From Clostridia bacterium (lineage in GTDB: Bacteria; Bacillota_A; Clostridia; Oscillospirales; CAG-272), in NCBI GenBank assembly GCA_017453335.1, contig JAFTKI010000069.1:1-35843 (forward strand): a DNA stretch of 35,843 nt, read 5' to 3'. Every line of letters begins with the position of its first letter. The first letter of the stretch is position 1. The translations under genes were made by a program, and so were the position numbers. The notes below the pieces were generated by a model that saw nothing but the letters and a program-made list of their open reading frames with translations, was not told where the DNA came from and ran no database searches. Shown piece by piece: positions 6,796-15,386 of this stretch.

Positions 6796-8211
6796 TCAGT
6801 GCTTTTTATGCATGGGATCCTGCTCGTAGCGGAAGCGGATCTGTTCCATAAATTCGTGAAGCATTGAGAAAAAATTCCAAATTGCAACAAAGGAAAAAAC
6901 AAAACAAACCAACCATCCCCACGGATATTGCAGCAAAAAGTACGCATCCAGCATATTTCCGATCGCCGCCAGCAAGAAGAAGATCAGAATCACCATGCTT
7001 CTCCGCTCAAAGGAGCGGTGCAGCTTTGCCGTTGCGGCATTGGAAAGCGCGTGTGTGACATCGCCCTCGTATTCCACAGCCGTATGCGCGAAGACAAGCT
7101 CCATCAAAAGCGAGATCAAAATCCAAATGAAAATAAAGGTAAAAAATGCTTCGGCAATTCCAAGACATTTCACAAACAGATATTTATAAAACGCCGCTTG
7201 TTCATACATGGACGTTTCGGGCAGATAGTCCAAGAGGTACAGATAATTGGTAATCCATTGTGCCAGACTGACGACCGACAAAACTCCGCCCACAATGTAC
7301 AGCGTGTCCCTTTGTCTGACCTGAACCTTTTTGGAAAGCAAAAAGACAGCGAGCATACCGATCAAGGCAAGTCCGAACCCGGGCAATGCCGAATAATAAC
7401 TCAGCCGCAGGTTGATGGCAAAAATAATAGCAATCTGCAACAACAAGGTAAATAACCGAAATCTGCGCACCGTGAAAACCCCGGGGCGCTTTTGCATTTC
7501 TTGGTGATAAGCAATTTCAAGCCGCTCTCTCCAAATACGGTCGCGCAATGCAGATAAGAAGTAAAGTCCGATCTGTATCAACCAGATCAAGCCGAAAATC
7601 CCGCCTACCGCCCCACCAATCACACGGAACATTCGAATGAAGCTGTACCAGTCAAACAGAAAATTACTGTTCTGCACAGCGTATTCCATAGAAGCCAATA
7701 CCGTCAACTCGGGCAAAAGCGACGCCAAGCTTGAAACAATGATAAAAATGCGGCAACCGATGATCATTCGGTGACTTTTTGTTTTATCGCGTTTGGACTT
7801 ATCGAGAAAATCCGAGCCGTATTTTTCTGCCAATCGCTCCATTCCTCGAAACAGCTCCCGAAAAGCGGGGATCAGAAAATACCATCTGAAAAACAGCATT
7901 GCAAAGGTGCAAAGCAAGATTCCCGTGGGCTGCTCGTATCGGTTGATCTCCTCCGAGCCGCCCATGACGCTGTATAGAAACCACATCGCAAACAACTGCC
8001 CTGCCCCAACCCACATAAGGACGCGAAGCTTTGCCCGTGCTTCCTCTATGTGGAGATTGAGATCGGCAAGCTTATAGGTTCCAACGTATAACAGCAAATA
8101 ACCGAAAAGGTCGGGCAACACATCAACGAATCCGACAATCGGATTCCACAAAAACAGCATTCCGAGCAGAATATAAGCAAATCCCATTCGGTTCAGCTTT
8201 TTTTGTTCCAT
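6796..8211 (-). CDS. polytopic membrane protein, unknown function
   Basis: A 471-residue protein with about ten hydrophobic helices and no recognisable catalytic motif. The N-terminus (GFAYILLGMLFL, then LPDLFGYLLLYVG) resembles the start of the next gene upstream, suggesting a shared membrane module. A charged cytosolic loop lies around residues 115-150, and the C-terminus ends in a short charged tail (DPMHKKH). I chose the ATG at 8211 because AAGGGAG stands 9 bases before it. An in-frame ATG at 8247 overlaps the previous stop as ATGA and would add 12 basic residues, but has only an A-rich stretch in front. It is probably co-transcribed with the gene upstream and perhaps with secA. Confidence 0.75.
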   Translation of the reverse strand: MEQKKLNRMGFAYILLGMLFLWNPIVGFVDVLPDLFGYLLLYVGTYKLADLNLHIEEARAKLRVLMWVGAGQLFAMWFLYSVMGGSEEINRYEQPTGILLCTFAMLFFRWYFLIPAFRELFRGMERLAEKYGSDFLDKSKRDKTKSHRMIIGCRIFIIVSSLASLLPELTVLASMEYAVQNSNFLFDWYSFIRMFRVIGGAVGGIFGLIWLIQIGLYFLSALRDRIWRERLEIAYHQEMQKRPGVFTVRRFRLFTLLLQIAIIFAINLRLSYYSALPGFGLALIGMLAVFLLSKKVQVRQRDTLYIVGGVLSVVSLAQWITNYLYLLDYLPETSMYEQAAFYKYLFVKCLGIAEAFFTFIFIWILISLLMELVFAHTAVEYEGDVTHALSNAATAKLHRSFERRSMVILIFFLLAAIGNMLDAYFLLQYPWGWLVCFVFSFVAIWNFFSMLHEFMEQIRFRYEQDPMHKKH

Positions 8212-8243
8212 GCATTCATCTCCCTTCCTTTTCATTTTCTTTC

Positions 8244-8981
8244 TCATTTTTTCTTTTTCTTATTTTTCTTTTGTTCCTTTTTCTCACGGTGACGGCGAAC
8301 AAATTCCTCGGCATCGCGTTTTGCATTGTCTATATTTTTTTGATGCGTTCTGTCGTACGCCTCTCCCATTCGGTTGATCCATTCAAAGCGCGATTTTTTG
8401 GGCGGTTGATCCTCGTCCCCCTCTGCGCAAATATTTTTGTTGCAGGAGATCAGAAGCAAAAGATTGAGCGCCACCACAACGAACAGTACAATCCCCTCGG
8501 CAAGCTCCACGTACTTAACGAACGAGCCGACCCAAGAGTCGGGCAGACGCGAAACTGCATACAAAAGACCGTACAGCCCCAAAAAGACCATATTGCGCAC
8601 CGCCTTGGTGGCGATATGCGACAGCTCGACTTCCTCCGCCAACATCCGAATGCCGTACAAAACCGCAGCCTGGAAGCACACCGCCAAAACGGTGGTAAAC
8701 CCTTCAACGATCTGTGTTACGTTCTCTCCAAAAATGGGAAGATTCCACCAAAGCAAGGTATCAAAAGAGCCTAACAGGCTATAGCACGCTATGGCAAGCA
8801 TCGGATAGGTCAGCCATTTCGCATACAGGAAGCTTTTTTGATATCTTGTCAATTCCATCAAGCCGCGCAGCATCAGCGCATAGCCCAACAGATGTGCCGC
8901 ACCCGCAAAGTCAAAGCGCGCCAGCGTCAGGGACAGCACGAAGGAAACAAGATATCCCAAAAACAGAAATCCAAATCCCAT
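8244..8981 (-). CDS. membrane protein with lysine-rich tail, unknown function
   Basis: A 245-residue protein with about six hydrophobic helices in residues 1-185, followed by a soluble, highly charged tail that ends in a run of Lys broken by Glu, Gln and Asn. The first 60 residues (GFGFLFLGYLV, then HLLGYALMLRGLMELT) match the pattern of the neighbour's N-terminus, so the two may be paralogous or form a pair. GAAAGGGG precedes the ATG by about 8 bases. It begins 17 bases after the secA stop, so it is likely read from the secA transcript. I do not recognise a family. Confidence 0.75.
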   Translation of the reverse strand: MGFGFLFLGYLVSFVLSLTLARFDFAGAAHLLGYALMLRGLMELTRYQKSFLYAKWLTYPMLAIACYSLLGSFDTLLWWNLPIFGENVTQIVEGFTTVLAVCFQAAVLYGIRMLAEEVELSHIATKAVRNMVFLGLYGLLYAVSRLPDSWVGSFVKYVELAEGIVLFVVVALNLLLLISCNKNICAEGDEDQPPKKSRFEWINRMGEAYDRTHQKNIDNAKRDAEEFVRRHREKKEQKKNKKKKK

Positions 8982-8998
8982 AACAAAGCCCCTTTCCG

Positions 8999-11752
8999 TC
9001 AGCCCTCATTGCGCATACAGCAGTTCTTGTATTTTTTACCGCTGCCGCAGGGACAGGGATCGTTTCTTCCCACGCGGCCGCTATCCCGTACCACCGTGGT
9101 AGAGGGACGCGCCTTAGCCGCCTTTTTCACGGTCGTAACAGGTCCCGTAGAAAGCGGATTCGCCACCTGTACGCGGGTGATCGGCTGTGTACGCGGTACG
9201 ATCGACAAAAGTGTACGAACGGTATTCAAGCGGATATCGTCTACCATTGCATCAAACATATCCGCGCCCAGAATACGGTATTCGGTAACGGGATCGCGCT
9301 GTGCGTAGGATTGCAAGCCCACCGAGCTTTTCAGATCCTCCATCGTGTCGATATGCTCCATCCACGCGGTATCCACGTTTTTGAGCAGGATCGCGCGCTC
9401 GACCTCGCGGAAGTTCTCCTCGCCAAAGATCTTCTCCTGCTCCCCGTATCGCTGCATAGCACGTTCGGTCATGGGCTCCAGGATGGTATTGCGATCGATC
9501 TCCTTGAGTCTTTCGGGGGTAAACCGAAAATCCTCTTCGATGGTCAGCACACCCATGAACTGTGCGCGCAAGCCGTCGAAATCCCAGTTTTCGGGTGATT
9601 CATCTCTTGTATAGCTCTCAACCGCGTTTTCTACGGTGGTCAGGATCATCTTGCGGATGGTCTCGGAGATATCCTCGCCATTGAGCACATCCTGACGCTG
9701 CTTGTAGATCACGGTTCGCTGTTGATTCATTACGTCATCGTATGCAAGCACGTATTTTCTGCGGCGGAAGTTTGTTTGCTCCAGATTGTTCTGTGCCGAC
9801 TCGATGCGGTTGGAAAGGATCTTTGCCTCGATCGGCATATCCTCGGGGATCTTGAGTGCACTGACGATGCCCTGCATACGGTCGGTACCGAACAGGCGCA
9901 TCAGATCGTCTTCCATCGATAGGAAGAATCTGGATTCACCGGGGTCTCCCTGACGTCCCGCACGTCCACGCAGCTGGTTGTCGATACGGCGGCTCTCGTG
10001 ACGCTCGGTACCCAGAATGAACAAGCCGCCCGCAGCCTTGACCTTTTCTGCCTCGGGCGCGATCTCTTCCCGATAACGGTTCACCAGCTCGCGGAAAACA
10101 CGGCGAGCCTCCAGAATTTCCTCGTTATCGGTCTCGGCAAAGCTTGCACACGCAGCCAGTGCTTCATCAGAGAATTCCATGGAGCGCATCTCTGCCTTTG
10201 CCATGAATTCGGGGTTACCGCCAAGCAGGATATCGGTTCCGCGTCCTGCCATGTTGGTAGAAATCGTAACCGCACCGAATTTTCCTGCCTGCGCTACGAT
10301 CTCGGCTTCCTTTGCATGGTATTTTGCGTTCAGGACGGTGTGCGGAATTCCCGCGCGCTTGAGCCGTACCGAAAGCTCCTCGGATTTATCGATCGAAACG
10401 GTACCGACCAGCACGGGCTGTCCCTTTTCATGGCAAGCCTTGACCTGCTCGATAATAGCGTTGTATTTTCCCGCAATCGTGCAATATACCACATCGGGAT
10501 GATCCCGTCTGATCATGGGCATATTGGTGGGGATCTCGATTACGTCCAGCTTATAGATCTCACGGAACTCGCTTTCCTCGGTCAGCGCAGTACCCGTCAT
10601 ACCCGACAGCTTGCGGTACATACGGAAATAGTTCTGGAAGGTGATGGTGGCAAGTGTTTTGTTTTCCTTTTGCACCTGAACGCCTTCTTTGGCTTCGATC
10701 GCCTGATGGAGTCCGTCGGAATAACGGCGGCCCGGCATCAATCGTCCCGTAAACGAATCCACGATCATAACACCGTTTTCGTTTACCACGTAGTCCACAT
10801 CGCGGTGCATACATCCGTGCGCACGGATAGCTTGGTTAATATGATGCGCGATCTGCGCGTTTTCGGAATCGGTCAGGTTGTCCAATCCGAAGAACGCCTC
10901 TGCCTTTTTCGCGCCCTGCGGAGTAAGGATCGCATTATTTGCCTTTTCATCGACGATATAGTCGGCGTTGATATCATCATGATTGACCTTGTGGTCAAGC
11001 TCCTTGATCACAAATTTACGCATACTGCGTGCCAGCGTTTCCGCGCGCTCGTAAAGATCGGTTGCTTTATCGCCCGCACCCGAAATGATCAAGGGGGTTC
11101 TTGCCTCGTCGATCAGGATCGAGTCCACCTCGTCCACGATGGCAAAAATATGCCCTCTTTGCACCATCTGCTTTTTATAGATCACCATGTTATCGCGCAG
11201 ATAGTCAAAGCCGAACTCGTTGTTCGTGCCGTAGGTGATATCGGCTTGGTACGCCGCCTGCTTTTCCTGCTGTGTTTGCCCATGAACCACCAGCCCGGTG
11301 GTCAGTCCCATGAACTCATACACGCGTCCCATTTCCTCGGCACCCACACGCGCCAGATAGTCGTTGACCGTAACGATATGCACACCCTCGCCCGTCAGCG
11401 CGTTCAGATAAGCGGGAAGCGTTGCAACCAGCGTTTTTCCTTCTCCCGTCTTCATCTCGGCAATACGCCCCTGATGCAACACGATTCCGCCCAAAAGCTG
11501 TACGTAGAAGGGACGCTTATTCAGTACACGGTGTGCCGCCTCACGAACCGCGGCAAAGGCATCGGGCAAAATATCATCGGTCGTTTCTCCTGCGGCAAGG
11601 CGCTCCTTCAGCGCGGGAGTCATAGCCTGCAGCTCGGCATCGGTCATGGCGGCATACTTCTCGGAAAGTGATTCGATCTGATCCGCGATCACCTTCAGCT
11701 TTTTGATCTGTCGTTGGCTGTAGCTTCCAAAAACTTTTGTAAACAAAGACAT
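8999..11752 (-). CDS. secA: preprotein translocase ATPase SecA
   Basis: A 917-residue motor that drives unfolded preproteins through the SecYEG channel at the cytoplasmic membrane. Seen here are the N-terminal motor with MKTGEGKT (Walker A), VDEVDSILIDEARTPL (DEAD-like Walker B), the second motor domain with TNMAGRGTDI, the QLRGRAGRQGDPG arginine-finger segment, the helical scaffold and the C-terminal zinc-binding tail CPCGSGKKYKNCC. The start at 11752 (MSLFTKVFG) fits the family and has AAAGGA 10 bases before it. The 205 bases between it and trmL must hold its promoter. They are very A/T-rich, with a TATAAT at 11824-11829 (minus) but no good -35. Confidence 0.98.
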   Translation of the reverse strand: MSLFTKVFGSYSQRQIKKLKVIADQIESLSEKYAAMTDAELQAMTPALKERLAAGETTDDILPDAFAAVREAAHRVLNKRPFYVQLLGGIVLHQGRIAEMKTGEGKTLVATLPAYLNALTGEGVHIVTVNDYLARVGAEEMGRVYEFMGLTTGLVVHGQTQQEKQAAYQADITYGTNNEFGFDYLRDNMVIYKKQMVQRGHIFAIVDEVDSILIDEARTPLIISGAGDKATDLYERAETLARSMRKFVIKELDHKVNHDDINADYIVDEKANNAILTPQGAKKAEAFFGLDNLTDSENAQIAHHINQAIRAHGCMHRDVDYVVNENGVMIVDSFTGRLMPGRRYSDGLHQAIEAKEGVQVQKENKTLATITFQNYFRMYRKLSGMTGTALTEESEFREIYKLDVIEIPTNMPMIRRDHPDVVYCTIAGKYNAIIEQVKACHEKGQPVLVGTVSIDKSEELSVRLKRAGIPHTVLNAKYHAKEAEIVAQAGKFGAVTISTNMAGRGTDILLGGNPEFMAKAEMRSMEFSDEALAACASFAETDNEEILEARRVFRELVNRYREEIAPEAEKVKAAGGLFILGTERHESRRIDNQLRGRAGRQGDPGESRFFLSMEDDLMRLFGTDRMQGIVSALKIPEDMPIEAKILSNRIESAQNNLEQTNFRRRKYVLAYDDVMNQQRTVIYKQRQDVLNGEDISETIRKMILTTVENAVESYTRDESPENWDFDGLRAQFMGVLTIEEDFRFTPERLKEIDRNTILEPMTERAMQRYGEQEKIFGEENFREVERAILLKNVDTAWMEHIDTMEDLKSSVGLQSYAQRDPVTEYRILGADMFDAMVDDIRLNTVRTLLSIVPRTQPITRVQVANPLSTGPVTTVKKAAKARPSTTVVRDSGRVGRNDPCPCGSGKKYKNCCMRNEG

Positions 11753-11892
11753 AAGAGGAAAATCCTTTCGGTCAAATAATCTTTTACAGGACAAAAACGC
11801 CTGCGTACAATATACCAGTATTTATTATACTATATATTTTCGTAAATTTATATTATAATTTGTAAACAATCATAAAAACATACACTTTTTGC

Positions 11893-11921
11893 TTGCAGAA
11901 CCCTTCAAAATATGCTATGAT
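11893..11921 (+). promoter_or_regulatory. extended -10 sigma-A promoter for trmL-mnmA
   Basis: TTGCAG (11893-11898), a 17-base spacer and TATGAT (11916-11921), with TG in extended -10 position (11913-11914). It is 36 bases upstream of the trmL ATG. It shares spacer length, extended -10 and -10 hexamer with the promoter of the HTH-TPR regulator. Confidence 0.75.
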
Positions 11922-11957
11922 AATACAGAAAAGTCCGCACAAGGAAGGTAATCCACC

Positions 11958-12461
11958 ATGAAATCCATCAATATCGTTCTGCATGAGCCCGAGATCCCCC
12001 AAAATACGGGAAATATTGCGCGCACCTGTGCCGCTACGGGTGCCGCATTGCATCTGATCCGTCCCCTGGGATTTGAGATCGATGACAAAAAGCTCAAACG
12101 CGCGGGACTTGATTACTGGCAGTATCTTGACATCACCTATTACGACGGCTTGGAGGATTTCTACGCCAAGCATCCCGATGCCAAGGTCTTTTACTTCACC
12201 ACCAAGGCAAAGCACAACTACTGCGATGTAAGCTACCCCGATCCCGTTTTCATCATGTTCGGAAAAGAGACCAAGGGACTTCCCGAGGAATTATTGGTAA
12301 AGCACCCCGAGGAATGTGTACGTCTGCCGATGCGCGAGGGACTTCGCTCACTCAATCTCTCCAACACGGTAGCGGTTGCGGTATACGAGATTCTGCGCCA
12401 GAAGAATTTTGAAGGATTGCAGGAGGCGGGAGAGCTGACACGCTTTTCCTGGGATAGTTGA
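11958..12461 (+). CDS. trmL: tRNA (cytidine/uridine-34 2'-O)-methyltransferase TrmL
   Basis: A 167-residue SPOUT-class enzyme of single-domain TrmL size. It methylates the ribose of the wobble base of tRNA-Leu isoacceptors using S-adenosylmethionine. Visible are motif 1 (HEPEIPQNTGNIARTCAATG), motif 2 (FIMFGKETKGLPEELL) and motif 3 (LPMREGLRSLNLSNTVAVAVYE), which together build the trefoil-knot cofactor site. AAGGAAGG stands before the ATG. It is followed at once by mnmA, giving a two-gene tRNA wobble-modification operon. Confidence 0.95.
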   Translation: MKSINIVLHEPEIPQNTGNIARTCAATGAALHLIRPLGFEIDDKKLKRAGLDYWQYLDITYYDGLEDFYAKHPDAKVFYFTTKAKHNYCDVSYPDPVFIMFGKETKGLPEELLVKHPEECVRLPMREGLRSLNLSNTVAVAVYEILRQKNFEGLQEAGELTRFSWDS

Positions 12462-12462
12462 T

Positions 12463-13542
12463 ATGGAGCAAAACAAAAAAACAGTGTTGATCGCCATGAG
12501 CGGCGGCGTAGACAGCAGTGTTGCGGCACTTTTGCTCAAAGAGCAAGGCTTGGATTGTGTAGGCGTTACGATGCGTCTTTTTAATCCTGCCGATCTGTCG
12601 CCCGATACACCCGTACCGAGCTGCGGTACGGCAACCGAAGCCGAGGATGCAAAAAAGATTGCCGAACAGCTGGGACTTCCCTTCCACATCATGGGTTTTT
12701 CGTCCGAATTTCAGAAAAACGTGATCGATTATTTCATCGAAACCTATATAAAAGGCGGTACGCCGAACCCATGCGTGCAGTGCAACCGAACCATGAAATT
12801 CGGGAAGCTGTACGAGGCGGGCAGGCGTCTTGGCTGTGAGCAAATTGCCACGGGACATTACGCGCGAATCGAAAAAAACGATACCCGTACCCTTCTTTTG
12901 CGCGCCAAGGACCCCTCGAAGGATCAAAGCTACGTGCTGTGGCAGCTTACGCAAGAACAGCTTTCCGCCACCCGCTTTCCCCTTGGGGAGATGACCAAAG
13001 AGGAAGTCCGTGCGATCGCTCTGGAAAACGGATTTTGCAATGCCGCACGGCGCGACAGCCAGGATATCTGCTTTATTCCCGACGGCGATTACGTTTCGTT
13101 TATCGAGCGTCATTCAAACGCGACCTTTCCCTGCGGAGATTTTGTGGATGAAAACGGTGCCTTTCTCGGCCGCCATCAGGGACTTATCCGATACACGATC
13201 GGACAGCGCAAGGGACTTGGGATCGCATTTGGAAAACCCACATACGTATGCAAAAAAGACCCCAAAACCAACACGGTGGTGCTTGGAGATAACGATCAGC
13301 TTTTCAGCCGTGAGCTGACGGCAAATCATATCAATCTGATTGCAACCGATCGTTTTGACGCGCCGATCCGTGTACAGGCAAAGGTGAGATACTCGGCACG
13401 TCCCGCATGGGCAACAGTCGAGCAGACCGACGACAATACGTTGCATCTCTGCTTTGACGAGCCTCAGCGTGCGATCTCCCCCGGACAATCGGTGGTGCTG
13501 TATGACGGCGACGTTGTGGTAGGCGGCGGAATCATCGCTTGA
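12463..13542 (+). CDS. mnmA: tRNA-specific 2-thiouridylase MnmA
   Basis: A 359-residue ATP-dependent enzyme that thiolates uridine-34 of tRNA-Glu, -Gln and -Lys. The PP-loop SGGVDSS is at residues 13-19. The catalytic cysteine pair is Cys107 in the NPCVQCN segment and Cys203 in SQDICFIPDGDY, so the redox-active form of the enzyme is intact. TGHYAR, PSKDQSYVLW and the C-terminal barrel (HQGLIRYTIGQRKGLG) are also present. It starts one base after the trmL stop, with only a weak GGGATAG ribosome site, which suggests translational coupling. Confidence 0.97.
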   Translation: MEQNKKTVLIAMSGGVDSSVAALLLKEQGLDCVGVTMRLFNPADLSPDTPVPSCGTATEAEDAKKIAEQLGLPFHIMGFSSEFQKNVIDYFIETYIKGGTPNPCVQCNRTMKFGKLYEAGRRLGCEQIATGHYARIEKNDTRTLLLRAKDPSKDQSYVLWQLTQEQLSATRFPLGEMTKEEVRAIALENGFCNAARRDSQDICFIPDGDYVSFIERHSNATFPCGDFVDENGAFLGRHQGLIRYTIGQRKGLGIAFGKPTYVCKKDPKTNTVVLGDNDQLFSRELTANHINLIATDRFDAPIRVQAKVRYSARPAWATVEQTDDNTLHLCFDEPQRAISPGQSVVLYDGDVVVGGGIIA

Positions 13543-13555
13543 ACAACTTCGTCTT

Positions 13556-13684
13556 AAAAAGCTTTGGTCGAGCTTTTTCAAAAGCTCGCGAGGTGAAGGG
13601 CGAGTAGCCCTTCTCGCGCTCCGCAGAGCGCGAAACACTTTTACGGCGTTTTTCTTTTTGCTAAGTGGCATTGCTTGCAATGCC
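13556..13684. repeat. mosaic of four successive palindromes
   Basis: Four perfect hairpins follow each other: AAAAAGCT/AGCTTTTT (13556-13578), GAAGGGC/GCCCTTC (13595-13613), TCGCGCTC/GAGCGCGA (13614-13633) and GGCATTGC/GCAATGCC (13667-13684). The whole gap 13543-13816 contains no credible gene; open frames crossing it lack ribosome sites. The first hairpin could end mnmA transcription. The overall look is of an interspersed extragenic palindromic element of the type scattered in many Clostridia, which needs a genome-wide copy count to confirm. Confidence 0.6.
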
Positions 13685-13776
13685 GTGGAGCGAAGTGGAG
13701 CATCTTTTCATTTTGCGCCTATATCGCCAAAAGAAAAAGCGACTGAGGAGCCTTTGATAACAATATTCCAAACAGG

Positions 13777-13810
13777 TATGCCCCCGAAATCAAACGATTT
13801 CGGGGGCATA
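13777..13810. terminator. strong hairpin between convergent mnmA and the EEP lipoprotein gene
   Basis: A perfect 15-bp stem (13777-13791 with 13796-13810, central GCCCCCGAAATC) with loop AAAC. It begins 6 bases beyond the stop of the minus-strand lipoprotein gene and probably ends that transcript. Flanking T-runs are poor in both directions, so efficiency is uncertain. Confidence 0.65.
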
Positions 13811-13816
13811 ATTAAC

Positions 13817-14737
13817 TTAATTTTCTTTTATTCCAAGGTAAGTTCCCTTAGCGTAAAGCGCGTAGTGATCGGAATAGCTCTCCGTTACCGTCTTCGGTGC
13901 TTCAAAGCTCCATGCAGAGTTGGAATACACGATATTATCGATCGAGGAAGAATTTCCCGGGAAGGTCACGACATGTTTGCTTGCCTTATTCACCGCGTTT
14001 ACATTCGGAAGGACCGAATACTCGGAAAAATCGGAGGTGTTGAAATCCCCTGTTAAAACGTAATTGTCATACCCCGCCAAGACCTCGGCAACCTCGGCAA
14101 ATTGCGTGGTACGAATTTCCTTATTTTCATAAGACAGGTGTGTTACAAAAAATTGGATCCGCTCTCCGTTCACGTCAATACACGCTCTTCCAAGCACGCG
14201 TTGCTCGTAGGTTAATGATTCCAGCTCGATGCGCTCGGTCTCCACGATCGGATAGTTACTCAGAATTCCAACGCCGTATTCGCCGCCCTTGTAAGAGATC
14301 GCCTTGAAAAAGGCATAATACGGGTACCCCGTTGCCTCACTCAAGGTCTTCATGGTATCAACACCGCCCACGCGCGTGGTCATTTGATCGACCTCCTGCA
14401 AGCCCACAACATCCATTCCGTATTTCGTGATATTGCCTGCGATCCTTGAAAGCAGGGGCAGGTCGTCCGCGCCATGCTTGATGTTATAGGAGCCAAACGT
14501 AAGCTTCATAGGTTCTTCCTCCTCGGTCGGTGTGTTTTCCTCCCGCTCTTCATCCGAAGGAGCAGTCGGCTTGTTCTCGGAGCCGTTTTCGTTCACATTC
14601 TCATCGGGCGCATCTTGTCCGTCGGTTTCATTCTGATCGGGAACGGAATCAGACATGGGTGCGCATCCCGTCAGAGAGGACAGCGTAACCGATAGCAAAG
14701 TTATCACGATCAGAAAAAGCATCCATACGCGTTTCAT
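13817..14737 (-). CDS. lipoprotein of the endonuclease/exonuclease/phosphatase family
   Basis: A 306-residue lipoprotein exposed on the outside of the membrane. Residues 1-25 are a signal peptide with lipobox LTGC and lipidated Cys25. A very acidic Asp/Glu/Asn-rich linker spans 28-76, and the EEP (DNase I-like) fold spans 78-300. The catalytic set is complete: Asn85 (SYNIKHG), Glu115 (LQEVD), His200 (VTHLS), Asp231 and Asn233 (GDFNTSD), Asp267 (IDNIVY), and Asp290-His291 (SDHYAL). The reaction is a metal-dependent phosphodiester or phosphomonoester cleavage. Sequence alone does not tell nuclease from sphingomyelinase or inositol phosphatase. GAAAGGA precedes the ATG. It lies 45 bases after the orphan response regulator gene and ends at a strong hairpin. 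Confidence 0.85.
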   Translation of the reverse strand: MKRVWMLFLIVITLLSVTLSSLTGCAPMSDSVPDQNETDGQDAPDENVNENGSENKPTAPSDEEREENTPTEEEEPMKLTFGSYNIKHGADDLPLLSRIAGNITKYGMDVVGLQEVDQMTTRVGGVDTMKTLSEATGYPYYAFFKAISYKGGEYGVGILSNYPIVETERIELESLTYEQRVLGRACIDVNGERIQFFVTHLSYENKEIRTTQFAEVAEVLAGYDNYVLTGDFNTSDFSEYSVLPNVNAVNKASKHVVTFPGNSSSIDNIVYSNSAWSFEAPKTVTESYSDHYALYAKGTYLGIKEN

Positions 14738-14782
14738 GATAAGGTCCTTTCGTTGTTAGAAATACGGATTCCGCCAAAAGGG

Positions 14783-15382
14783 TTAAAAATCAAGTCTGTA
14801 TCCCCGATTGCGCACGGTGGCGATCAGCTTGACGGGGGTGATCTTTGCAATCTTTCGGCGCAGGTAGCAAATGTACACGTCCACCTTGTTCGCTGCCGAT
14901 TCTCCGATCAATTCTGCCAGCCCGTCGCGCGAAACAACCTCTCCCCGATGCTCCAGCAAGCAAGAAAGGATGGCTTGCTCGTGGGGTGTCAGCTCCGGAA
15001 CAACACCGCATAGCTCAAGCTTTCCGTTCTTCAAAGCCGTAAGCTGTACGGCACCTCCGCTTTTTTCTTTTTGCTTTTCAAATTCTCCCAGCACCTCGCG
15101 GCGCAAAAGAGGCATTTCAAAGGGACGGTGCAGGATCATGGAGCATTGCCGCCGTGTCTGATCCTCGGAAAGTGCCTTTCCCCTCGTAAAACCGATCATT
15201 CGGCGGTAACATTCGGGAGGCGGTGCGGCGGCACTGTCCAGATCGAGCAGTACCACCTCGGCAAAAAGGTCTTCTGGGTAGCCTTGTACCGTTTGCACCG
15301 TACAGCCGTGAAAGGAAAACTCCAGCTCCAGCATCCGTGCAAACACCGCGTCATGGGAACAGATAACGATCTGCTTCTCCAT
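14783..15382 (-). CDS. orphan OmpR-type response regulator with degenerate receiver
   Basis: A 199-residue protein. The C-terminal winged helix (about 112-199) is a clear OmpR/PhoB DNA-binding domain: LTPHEQAILSCLLEHRGEVVSRDGL, the recognition helix near KVDVYICYLRRK, and the wing VRNRGYRLDF. The N-terminal receiver (1-105) is short. A possible phosphoacceptor is Asp47 in VVLLDLD, but the conserved Lys of the KP motif is Arg86 (HRPF), and only Asp11 stands in for the acidic pair. It may work without phosphorylation. No histidine kinase gene is nearby. It starts 4 bases after the leuS stop, so it is probably on the leuS transcript, an odd place for a transcription factor. Confidence 0.8.
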   Translation of the reverse strand: MEKQIVICSHDAVFARMLELEFSFHGCTVQTVQGYPEDLFAEVVLLDLDSAAAPPPECYRRMIGFTRGKALSEDQTRRQCSMILHRPFEMPLLRREVLGEFEKQKEKSGGAVQLTALKNGKLELCGVVPELTPHEQAILSCLLEHRGEVVSRDGLAELIGESAANKVDVYICYLRRKIAKITPVKLIATVRNRGYRLDF

Positions 15383-15386
15383 CCGA

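Noticed and set aside
9998..11671. A 557-codon open frame on the plus strand opposite secA
   Set aside because: Shadow frame of secA, with no domain and no start signal.
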